Part shown: piece by piece, positions 1-10,500 of the stretch
Layout: every line of letters begins with the position of its first letter
How positions within the stretch are numbered: position 1 is the stretch's first letter
NCBI GenBank assembly: GCA_002633005.1
Contig: NMRA01000683.1
Coordinates: forward strand, 57,874-121,873
DNA from: Phoronis australis
Lineage: Eukaryota > Phoronida > Phoronidae
Length of the DNA stretch: 64,000 bases
Reading direction: 5' to 3'
Program-made: the position numbers and the translations under genes
The notes under the pieces: generated by a model
Told to the model about the DNA's origin: nothing
Databases searched by the model: none
What the model saw: the letters and a program-made list of their open reading frames with translations, nothing else

Positions 1-3000
1 CTATTTTACAACAAAATACCGTACGTTTTTACGAGTTAACTTGGCAGGGAAACAAAACTAAACGAGTAAACTAGAAATCCTAGCAACGTTTCCGAGGTAC
101 AAACTGCGTAGGTTTATTCTAAAAAGGGTTTCATTTGATATCGACCAAGGGGTCATTTTGCCATGAATGTACCTTTAAAAAAGGGTTAACGTAATAACTA
201 AATGTGGCACAAAAATATAAATATAAAGTATATTCTTTATGATCTACGATCTTTCTTCGCTCATAGTTGGCCTAGTCTGTTTTCTCACAGCCGAAATCTA
301 ATGAGTGCAACGAAGTAATGGTGGTTAGCTCTCTTTTAAAAGCTACTAGCAGAAATATTACACAAGACTGCAAACGCGCCTGCGTAAAAGCAAAGTATTC
401 AGTTGGCAATTTTACTGTTCGTATCCGTGACTGTAAATGTCTCTTGTGTGCCGCCTTGTCAGTGTTGTCGTGAGTGTGTCCAAGGGATGTGATTATCATC
501 ATGATCAACAATACACAATATTGATTGTTGCTGCTACAGTAGTTAAAATGTTATAAAAATTATGTTATACGTCGTGTTGACATTTGTGAGCTGGCGTCAA
601 CCCAGTTAAGGGGGTATCAAGAACAAACTCCGCTGTTTTTTTGTGATTTTATCATAAATTCCCAGTTTTCGTCTATGTCTATCAGATTCGCTGACATCAG
701 GCCGGACTTTTGACTCTGCTTTTTAAAAGCGCATGGGATTCGGGTCTGCGGCATAGCTTTTGACTGCTACTGCAGACGAAGTTGGCTTAAGAGCGCTTAC
801 TGCTCATGGCTGTATAGTTAATTTTCTTAATTTGACTATGTATTTGAAAACATTACCTCATTTGATACCTGTTATGCAGACGTAAGCATTGGAAACACGC
901 AACATACCCGTTTGTCGAAGTGTTGCACAAACAGTACAGGGAGTTTTAAGATTAGTGTTACATATACATCTGAAAGCAATACAAGAACTTATTCATTTCA
1001 AACTTAGCTTAGCTTGATAAGAACGCAAACAACAAGATGGTGCAACCTATCACAGATCTCATCTCAAACCGTTTCATGCTGTTCATAAAAGTAGCACTAC
1101 TACACAAGAATACGTGCCCTCCTTCCATGCCAAGTATTTCATAATAGAGAGCAGCACTCAAGATAATTATTTGCAAACACGGCGATAGAATTGCTTGGAC
1201 ACTGCACTAATCACGTAACTAAGATGAACTTCGGGCCCTTGAATTACTGGATGAGGTTTAATAGACCTAATTAAAACCAAAGTCAACGCATTATTGCCCT
1301 GAAGAGGTCTAGTGACTGTTAGCTGTGAAGTGATTAGGGACGTTAGACCTCTTCGGAGATTCCTGGTGACAATTTTCGGACGACGAAGCTGCCGCTCACT
1401 TGCCGGGCGGTAAAATGTTGTCCCGATTCCGAAGTAGGCAATAGTATATTTTTCTCTTTTGCATGCCTTATATATAAAATCGGAAAAAAATGTTTTATAG
1501 CAGACAGTATACTCACCAAAAAGATGTCGGTTTGAACGGGATAAACTATTTCCCCATCTTTTCACGCCTCACTGAAAAAGTTATATTTATACACGGCTCA
1601 CTGATTGTTTTGAAACGTCTTCAAATCACAGATCACTTGATTTAAAACACGTAGCAACTTGGGTGGTGCTCAAGCCATATACAGTCAGACTCAGGAGCCA
1701 TCACAACCGTCGGGAACAAAGTTGGAGCTAATTCGAGATTTAAAGCCAGCAGATTCGTTCATACATTATAAAGACTCATTTATGCTCCCGAGATTGTACT
1801 TCGTGCTTTCTGGTATAAGTGTGACATCGCATGGACGAAACGTGGAAAATGGTGTTTAGTCTTCTGCCGCGTCCGATCGAAACGCAACTTAGAAGTTTCC
1901 ATTAGTCTCGCTATTGCGAGTAAAAGGTCATCAAATGCTAGCTGATCTACGTGTTGTGATTAAACAGTAACAGAAGAAGTCAGTCAAAAGATGGAAACAA
2001 TTCCATGTTAACGTCTCTACATTCCAGCAAGCTCCAGTCCTGACCGGAGACACCAACTGTAACAAGTGCATGCGCTGCACGCACTAAAAATGTCCCCACA
2101 CACAAATACAAAACCTCATTCCTGGGGATCAGATTCCATGGCCGCACCCAGACTGAACGTTGGAGCCACATGGAAGCCGGTCCGCGGGACTAAAGTTTGA
2201 TCTTCGGGCGAGGGACATTTCTCGGTGGAGAAATTAGGGCTGATGGTCATCTAAGGATTTGTAAAGCGGGTTCGGTGTTTCTTGGCTTGGGACTGGATTT
2301 TATTAGATCGTGGCTGAAAATCAGAGGCCAGGTCACAAAACTGATTCCACGCGAACTTTCAAAATTTATAACTGGAATTGTCACTGTGATCAGTGAACTT
2401 GTCGGTCTGAGTTTTACTGATGCTAGTGAAGCAAGTATGACCACGTGCTTCTCTTGCAAAGCATTTGTCTCTCATCCAGCCTCTACGCAGAAGAGAGTGG
2501 ATGTGAGACAAGTAAAGCTTGGTGTTATCTCAGTCGCGACGTCTTGCGGGACTTATGGTTTTCCACGAGTGTATTGCGTGTGTGGAACGGATACACCTGT
2601 ACCTATACCCAGGGTCTGGGTTCCGAGCTCAGACTCGCCTCGCACTCGGAGTCGCAATTTTGCAACTTTTTAACGACAAATTACTTGTGAAGGAAACGTG
2701 AACAGAACAAATGATGATTATGTTCTAAGCCATGCATGTTTTGAAACAATTCTGTAGTAACACCTTCCAAATTTCTGTGAAATCCGCCCTTAGCGAAAAC
2801 CGCAAGCAATATCAACGCACGTTAATACCACTTGTTTTTGACAGGTTTTGTGGCACTGTATGAGTAAAATAAAGAGTACCGTGTAAGTGAGCAAAGATAT
2901 CTACTGCGTCGTAACTTACGTTTACTCACATCGTCCATGTGAAATCAGCGCAATAGAGTAGTTCATCGCCCACAGTTTGGTCGCTGTCACGCATCAGTAT

Positions 3001-3299
3001 CGTGGGGATTTCCGTTTTAGCGAGAGAGGTATCTCATAGCAGAACCAAAGATTAGAAAGCCCTAAGCTAGATCAAATTAAGTAGTTCATCACTGTGATAA
3101 CACGCTGGTGGGGCTGACTAATTGGCCACTGCAACAGTATCTAACTTTTGGTAGTTCAGTGACCAGTCGTGACAAAGAAAATTCTCGGATAACTTACAGT
3201 TGCTTACAATTCTATCCATATCATTTGATTGTAAGATTTTTCAGTGCAACGGAGCGTCCTGGTAAACTATGTTTCGTCTCGGATGTGCCTAAATTCTCG
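1..3299. other. No gene recognised (5' flank)
   Basis: I see no recognisable exon, repeat or RNA gene here. Short open frames at 1659-1859 and 2197-2673 lack a known motif or a convincing splice context. The missing first coding exon of the TRPA gene could lie in this stretch or outside the window, but I could not identify it. Confidence 0.5.
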
Positions 3300-5032
3300 T
3301 CTGATCACCACTTTGTTACGTTTCGGTCAATGTAATGTCTATGCATAAGTATGGACAATGTATTTTCTTATTGGCATAAACGGAGGAATGATTATTGATC
3401 TGCCATCGGTTACCATCCACGCGCATGGATACAATTTCCTCCTTGCTATTACAGCTTTGCAGATTATTTGCGCAGATTATTTTGCGCAAACTTGACTGAT
3501 GATAAAGAGGTAGCACCACTCTCATTGGTTAATGTCTGACTGGTAGTTTTTTTAAGTACTAGCTAATGAAAAGTAAGGTCACATACGAAAATATAGGCGA
3601 AAAGGCAGCAAACTGGAATGTTGGAAAAGTCGAAACTATTGGCTTGTATTGGTAATGCCTGAAGTTCGAGTCTCTATGTATTAAACATTGATTAGGAGTA
3701 CAACTGATATGGTATCGTGTAGTGCAAATTATACATGTACAAGACGTGTTCAATGAATAACATTGCGTGCAGTAGGCCTAGCCGCATGGCAAGATTCGGT
3801 CGTTATTTTAGAAGGCGAGTTAAATCACAGGTTTGGTTGAAACTTTCCACGTTTGAATGGGTAACGAAGTTTATATTTTTTACACTGTGCAATCCGCGAG
3901 AAAAATCACCCCTGGTCGTGCATAGACTAGCGCTTTTTACATTTAATTTCTACAATGCAGATAAACACAAAGTGTGGCTTTACTGTCCGTAAATCGAATT
4001 AATAATGTTACGTCTGGGGGAGAATGACAGATGACACTTCAATCCAAAACCCATCAGGACGTCAGTTTAGTGCTATAATGTGAAAAATATTACACACAGC
4101 TTTGAACTACAGTCTTACATTATGCTAAGTGCATCAACGATACCGTATCGTACTCTGGCTGGCAAATATGAGTACAAAGGCTATATTGTACACTGTATGG
4201 GCCAACTATCGACAAATCTTGGAAAACTGGGTAGCCGAAATTTGCGTTGTGTCGGTGTTGTCAGTCTACGCATGCTTTTGCCATGCAAAAAGATCTAAGA
4301 AACATATTTTCTTGGCGCATTTTCTGATAAAAATGTACTACGAACACGATATCGAAAACAAATTTCGAAAAGTAATGTTTGGAAGGTGCTGAAAATAGGG
4401 CAAAAGTGACAATAGCATGGGTGATTGTTAACTTTGATATTCTTGTGGGACAATTTTAATCTACTGCAATATCCAAATGCTCAGTTCATCAATCTATTAG
4501 TGTCATCTGCTCGTCTTATTTAAAACCAATTATGTAAACATCGTATTTAGCCACCTACAATGACGGTTTTCTGAACCTTTCACTCGCCTCAAGAGAAAGT
4601 CATGTGCCTCTGCTGTTTGCACTTTTTTGTCTTTAACAATAACAGATATTTCAGACGTGCAACTGTCAGAATATAGTCTGACAGTATTGTTAGTTGTATT
4701 GTTTTGTTTTGTTAATCTGTTTGATTGGCATGACCCCTGAGTTAAGTACAGTGATGATGTAATTTGTTTACTACAAAATAGTGTGGAACTTTCTAGAAGA
4801 CTGAGGTCAGAACAGTGATGATGTAATTTGTTTACTACAAAATAGTGTGGAACGTTCTAGAAGACTCTAGCATGACAGTGATTAATGCAGTCTGGAATAT
4901 TCTAGAGACTACTAGTTCATGTTTGTAGAATGATTGGGTAGGTTCCAGAAAGTTCTGGTATGTGCTTGAACTGATGAAAAGTTCTAGAACAATGCATTAG
5001 GCTATAAATACACAAGCACTGGTTTGTGTTAG
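3300..5032. repeat. Near-identical tandem unit 1 (1,733 bp)
   Basis: This block repeats almost exactly at 5034-6757. The first about 1.1 kb differs by scattered substitutions and small indels, for example an extra ATGT near 3736 and an extra CTGG-type insertion near 3540. The last several hundred bases look identical. The unit stops at 5032, directly before a single N, inside the LTR-like promoter just after its predicted start site. It therefore contains a second copy of the heat-shock-element array, the first perfect triplet being at 4786-4798. The pattern suits two overlapping contigs or haplotypes laid end to end more than a true tandem duplication. Confidence 0.85.
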
Positions 5033-5033
5033 N
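5033..5033. other. Single N at a contig-like join
   Basis: One ambiguous base sits exactly between the two near-identical units. Other lone Ns at 19642, 22620, 55071 and 56735 likewise fall at a G-run, a hairpin centre, a duplication edge and another G-run, so these Ns appear to mark places where the assembler joined or patched sequence. Confidence 0.7.
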
Positions 5034-6472
5034 TCTGATCACCACTTTGTTACGTTTCGGTCAATGTAATGTCTATGCATAAGTATGGACAATGTATTTT
5101 CTTATTGGCATAAACGGAGGAATGATTATTGATCTGCCATCGGTTACCATCCACGCGCATGGATACAATTTCCTCCTTGCTATTACAGCTTTGCAGATTA
5201 TTTGCGCAGATTATTTTGTGCAAACTTGACTGATGATAAAGAGGTAGCACCACTCTCATTGGTTAATGTCTGATAGTTTTTTTAAGTACTAGCTAATGAA
5301 AAGTAAGGTCACATACGGAAATATAGGCGAAAAGGCAGCAAACTGGAATGTTGGAAAAGTCGAAACTATTGGCTTGTATTGGTAATGCCAGAAGTTCGAG
5401 TCTCTATGTATTAAACATTGATTAGGAGTACAACTGTTATGGTATCGTGTAGTGCAAATTATACAAGACGTGTTCAATGAATGACACTGCGTGCAGTAGG
5501 CCTAGCCGTATGGCAAGATTCGGTCGTTATTTTAGAAGGCGTGTTAAATCACAGGTTTGGTTGAAACTTTCCACGTTTGAATGGGTAACGAAGTTTATAT
5601 TTTTTACACTGTGCAAGCCGTGAGAAAAATCACCCCTGGTCGTGCATAGACTAGCGGTTTTTACATTTAATTTCTACAATGCAGATGAACACTAAGTGTG
5701 GCTTTACTGTCCGTAAATCGAATTAATAATGTTAAGTCTGGGGGAGAATGACAGATGACACTTCAATCCAAAACCCATCAGGAAGTCAGTTTAGTGCAAT
5801 AATGTGAAAAAATATTACACACAGCTTTGAACTACAGTCTTACATTATGCAAAGTGCATCAACGATACCGTATCGTACTCTGGCTGGCGAATATGAGTAC
5901 AAAGGCTATATTGTACACTGTATGGGCCAACTATCGACAAATCTTGGAAAACTGGGTAGCCGAAATTTGCGTTGTGTCGGTGTTGTCAGTCTACGCATGC
6001 TTTTGCCATGCAAAAAGATCTAGGAAACATATTTTCTTGGCGCATTTTCTGATAAAAATGTACTACGAACACGATATCGAAAACAAATTTCGAAAAGTAA
6101 TGTTTGGAAGGTGCTGAAAATAGGGCAAAAGTGACAATAGCATGGGTGATTGTTAACTTTGATATTCTTGTGGGACAATTTTAATCTACTGCAATATCCA
6201 AATGCTCAGTTCATCAATCTATTAGTGTCATCTGCTCGTCTTATTTAAAACCAATTATGTAAACATCGTATTTAGCCACCTACAATGACGGTTTTCTGAA
6301 CCTTTCACTCGCCTCAAGAGAAAGTCATGTGCCTCTGCTGTTTGCACTTTTTTGTCTTTAACAATAACAGATATTTCAGACGTGCAACTGTCAGAATATA
6401 GTCTGACAGTATTGTTAGTTGTATTGTTTTGTTTTGTTAATCTGTTTGATTGGCATGACCCCTGAGTTAAGT

Positions 6473-6591
6473 ACAGTGATGATGTAATTTGTTTACTACA
6501 AAATAGTGTGGAACTTTCTAGAAGACTGAGGTCAGAACAGTGATGATGTAATTTGTTTACTACAAAATAGTGTGGAACGTTCTAGAAGACT
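6473..6591 (+). repeat. Two tandem 64-bp enhancer-like repeats in the LTR
   Basis: Two direct copies with a period of 64 bases, starting at 6473 and 6537, each contain the same 40-base core and each end in a GAAnnTTCnnGAA heat-shock-element triplet. The same pair is present in unit 1 near 4750-4865. Repeated enhancer modules are typical of retrotransposon U3 regions. Confidence 0.8.
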
Positions 6592-6714
6592 CTAGCATGA
6601 CAGTGATTAATGCAGTCTGGAATATTCTAGAGACTACTAGTTCATGTTTGTAGAATGATTGGGTAGGTTCCAGAAAGTTCTGGTATGTGCTTGAACTGAT
6701 GAAAAGTTCTAGAA
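6511..6714 (+). promoter_or_regulatory. Cluster of five heat-shock elements (HSF sites)
   Basis: Alternating GAA/TTC pentamers with the correct 2-base spacing occur at 6511-6523 (GAA-TTC-GAA, perfect), 6575-6587 (GAA-TTC-GAA, perfect), 6620-6632 (GAA-TTC-GAG), 6668-6680 (TTC-GAA-TTC, perfect) and 6707-6714 (TTC-GAA dimer). Three perfect trimers in 170 bases, ending 14 bases before a TATA box, is the architecture known from hsp70-type promoters. HSF binding is inferred from the motif only. Confidence 0.75.
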
Positions 6715-6727
6715 CAATGCATTAGGC

Positions 6728-6735
6728 TATAAATA
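6728..6735 (+). promoter_or_regulatory. TATA box of the LTR-like promoter
   Basis: TATAAATA lies 14 bases downstream of the last heat-shock element. A start about 30 bases further on would fall near 6757-6765, which is also exactly where tandem unit 1 is cut off by the N. Confidence 0.65.
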
Positions 6736-7041
6736 CACAAGCACTGGTTTGTGTTAGTGAGTTGAGTCCAAGAAGATCAAGTCGGGAGATCAAGCTAGTT
6801 CAAGAAAGTTTATCAGGAGAACTACAGTTGAGTTGCAGTGAAGAGAATCAGCACTTACAGCGATAGTCAATAGAGAGACAGCTATAGAGACAGCAGGTTA
6901 TTGAATAGACGAGTGTAGCAGTTGCTGAACGTGTCTCAGAAGTTCAACACAAGTCAAGGCTTCGCAGCACTGGCTGGAGCATAAACAGACATTACGTCGG
7001 ACGTTTTGTTTGAGTAGGCTTGTGAAAGTACGGTCGGGATT

Positions 7042-7047
7042 AATAAA
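7042..7047 (+). promoter_or_regulatory. AATAAA poly(A) signal of the LTR
   Basis: The hexamer is in the expected position, about 65 bases before the 3' end of the LTR-like element. Whether it is used, or whether transcripts read through into the TRPA exon 250 bases downstream, cannot be told from sequence. Confidence 0.4.
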
Positions 7048-7363
7048 GGATTAACTCGAACCAGTCTTCAGTCAATCTTCGCACCGAAAGCTATTAGCAC
7101 CGGTCTGTAACAACCTGCGCCCAGCCACACACGGGGAAAAACGTGACAGCAACATTTAGCGTTTAACAATTTTCAAGAGTCGTTTCCAACATAGCGACCA
7201 AATAGCCTACTAGGGGACAAATCTCGCCCAGCTGGGGAAAATTAATCAAGTGACTAAACACTTGCCCTGAGGATGTCAAATGTGTAGGCTAAATATACTG
7301 TATACCTTTAGTGCTTAGGGACAACCTGTTTCGACTTGACGAATATTTTTATCATTTTCACAG

Positions 7364-7520
7364 GTAGCGCGATCCGGTAACATTTCCGAGTTCGAAAAAC
7401 TGTACTATGAAGACCCATCACGCCTCAAAATCAAGGACAAGCATGGTCAGACAACCATGCACTACGCTGTTTATAAGTCTAAGACTGCAATCTTGGACTT
7501 CATTTTATCACATGGCGGAG
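7364..7520 (+). CDS. TRPA1: TRPA exon 1 of those found (first ankyrin repeats)
   Basis: Residues 1-52. The acceptor is TTTTCACAG and the donor GAG/GTAAGT. It encodes the start of the ankyrin stack (ARSGN, then a DKHGQTTMHYAV repeat). It opens in phase 0 and ends in phase 1. No start codon precedes it in frame within the exon, so an upstream exon is required. The first in-frame ATG is at 7457, which a transcript starting in the nearby LTR could use to make a protein lacking about 31 residues of this exon. Confidence 0.85.
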
Positions 7521-10500
7521 GTAAGTTTAACTCTGGTGTCACATGCCTCAGTACTGGTCTATTACTTTGCGAAGCAGGCATTCATATAAAACAAACTGAT
7601 GCAAGTACGAAACTACTTAATTCTTCTCAAAACCCGCCCATGACATCACTGATTTACATGTACCGTCATGAAGTTTGTCTCTGAAGTTACTTTTTTTAAA
7701 ATTGGGGATGATTTCGTGGCTACTTAAGAACTGTCGGTTCGTAAATTTACTAAGGCCAGGATTTACAAGCTGCTTTGTCATGGCGTGTCATTTTAGGTTC
7801 CAAGCACGATCTCGAATAACGAGCTGCAAGTTATTTGCAAACCCAGAAACCTCTTCTCATCTGAGTAAGGAGCAAGGTGGTATTAGTGGCCACGTGTGTG
7901 TTAAGCTTGTCTGAGTAGAAGGCTCCAAACTACTAGAACTCGTGTTTTAGTTGAATTCCTGACGCATGTCTGTCATAGCGACTTATATAAACTTGCATGT
8001 GTTGTATGCTGTAGGTTGATTATTGCAGAGGCGGTCCATTAACACGTCTTCGTTATAATTAGCGTGAAATGTGATTACACAAGGCTGGACGTGTACAAAA
8101 TGGGTAGCCCCAAATCATTCGTGAACTCACATGGCGTCCTGGTTACCTGAACAAATTATCAAGCTAATAGGATTTAATGCATTTCCCTCAGTTACATGGC
8201 TTATTGGGCGATGGTCGGCTGATCACGTGGAATGAACCTCTATCCCCTGGGTTTCTATCCCAGCATGTCAAATTACTAAGTAGCGGTGAATACATGCCAC
8301 ACAGAAAAAGGCTTCCAAAGCAAGTCCAATGAGTTTCAGGAAAAAAATGCTCATATCAGCCAACAGTTGAACGATGATATAGATATGATCCGGAGAGTCG
8401 GCGTCAAAAGACGCCAAAATCGGTGCACGGTTGGGCAAAGTTCAATCATTTCGTCACCTAGAACTTTATAACAGATTCGGTGGGACATTGAAACTTAGAT
8501 TTTTGTCCGAGCGTCCGATGAACTTTGGAGTTAAGTTTCTTACTCATCCAAGGACCTGACAGCTACCTTCCGACATCGGGCTATGCGACTGGTTCAGTAA
8601 AATTTGCCCATCTTTCTAGGCGACCGTGATAGAACTAAATGGGCGAGATTGACAAAACGTTCCCGATGCTTGGCTAAACCACTGTTACATGTATTTACCC
8701 GGTGTGATTATTTTCTTAAGATACAAACAACAAAACAACAGGGAGGCTGTCGCACGGTCGTCTTGAGTCGGGCATATTCGCTGCCCGAATTTATCGCAAG
8801 ATCACAGTGGTACGAAAAAACATGGTTTTAATGGCAAATCGTACGGTGTTCTTGCAACAGGCGCGTTAGGTTCGTGCGATAGCTTTGTGACATAGAACTG
8901 TCTTAAACAATGTGATATTAACGTGACGACGTTTTACGATGGCATTTAGAGGCATGTAAAGACTGTTCTCTCGTTAAACGAGGTACAGTATGTGATGCAG
9001 TTTTAGAAACTACAGATGAGACGTAATGTCACTAATCCATGAGGTGTACAAGTTGTTTGGCTTTTCATCTCACATTGCGTTTCCAGAATTGTTTTAATTA
9101 TTACGTCTGCGAATATCGCCTGTGCAATTATATCCCGGTTCTCTCATTTCCGTGCATTCAACCAATATACTTGTAAAACTGAAAGACGGTCTCCACCTGG
9201 GTGTGAAGTAAAACTCGGAAAATAATGCATGGGTTATCTCAGACCTCAAAATATGCATCGTGTACAACCAATAAGTTAAACCAGACAGCGAGCGCAACCT
9301 TATCACCATGAGACTTTTATATTACTAATACAGCTGAGTTCTTAATTAGTAGTAATTCTTTTATGTAAATTTGAACAAGTTATTGTTTACCAACTGAAAA
9401 AGCTTGGTAAAAATGTGCAATTTAAGCTTAACGTCATTTGGACCCTCCTGACGCTTAGCTGGTGTCACGCGTGGGCTTAATTACATGTATCGCTTACCTC
9501 CCACAGATATTGATGTACAGGACAGCAAGGGGAATAGTCCCCTGCATTTGGCCGTGGAGGAAGGACAGCGGGAGGCCATTGAGTATCTCATTCTGCACAA
9601 CGCCAACACTATGTTGTTGAACAAAGATAATATGACACCGCTCCATCTGGCGGTGGAATTAAACCATCAGGATATACTCAAGGTAATGTCGAACCATGAC
9701 AGTGATTTTCACCATTAAACGGGCCAAGTTACGGTAACTAATCAACTAGCATTGTTTTCCGAAATTGCTGCATTTTTGGCATCAGTTCTACATGCGCTCT
9801 TCCATCCCCTCAGATGCCGTTTGGTAGTCCGTGACTTTAAATGAGGTTTCGTTTGCCATGGCGCCCATTTACGTCCCATAAGAGAACGTACACTTCATGT
9901 ATACTTACAATACCCAAAACCACTTTCATCTTTTCAAACTTACTAGCAAATTTCTTTGAGGGCCCTCTTGGAAAGCAGTGCTATCACTGAAGAGGCCACC
10001 CTCATTTTAAATAGCACAATAAATAAATTTCTAAACTGTTTTACCTGTAAACATTTCTTAATGTCGAATAATGTAGACTATAACAGAAAAATGCCGATAT
10101 CTGTGTTTTCGGATTCGAAATTATCAATAATTCGGACCTGTGATTGACGCAGCAGCGTGCTCTAAATTGTGAGCCACTTTCCTGAATAAAGGGAACGGTA
10201 CACTCGAATAATCCCCAACGATTCATATACCAAGAATATGCATTTACTCTTCTGGAGTAACATTGAGATAACAACATGACAAAAATAATCTCAGTTTGAA
10301 GTTTCATCGAAAATTAGACACAATTACAACTTAGAAAATACGAAGTCACTGGACTCAATGGGCCGGAGAACTCGCGTGAAGTCTTGGCTAAGGGACTCAT
10401 ATACTTGTAATGAACCTCTGCTCAAAACTTGCAAACGGACATTTGCCTATTAGCCGAATGGCCAAGGTTTTATCAGGGGTCGCTGGTTCGACCTCCGGAT

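Larger units (their letters stand above)
5034..6757. repeat. Near-identical tandem unit 2 (1,724 bp)
   Basis: This is the second copy of 3300-5032. Unlike unit 1 it continues without a break into the rest of the LTR-like element and then to the first recognised TRPA exon, so it is the better representation of the locus. Small open frames in both units (minus strand, about 60-70 codons) are duplicated with the unit and show no known motif. Confidence 0.85.
6389..7112 (+). mobile_element. LTR-like element (probable solo LTR), about 724 bp
   Basis: The segment begins TGTCAG and ends CTGTAACA, matching the TG...CA ends usual for LTRs. It has the internal order of an LTR promoter: upstream enhancer repeats, a TATA box at 6728-6735, a predicted start near 6757 and an AATAAA at 7042-7047 near the 3' end. 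Its first 21 bases form a perfect 8-bp-arm hairpin. No gag or pol sequence follows, so I read it as a solo LTR. I could not find a clear target-site duplication or primer-binding site, so the boundaries are approximate. The alternative is a host heat-shock-type promoter and leader. Confidence 0.5.

Noticed and set aside
1659-1859. Plus-strand open frame with a GTATAAGT-like donor, considered as the missing first TRPA exon
   Set aside because: No ATG start, no similarity to TRPA N termini that I can see, and no phase evidence linking it to 7364.
2197-2673. 158-codon plus-strand open frame
   Set aside because: No recognisable domain, biased by overlapping open frames on both strands, no splice support.
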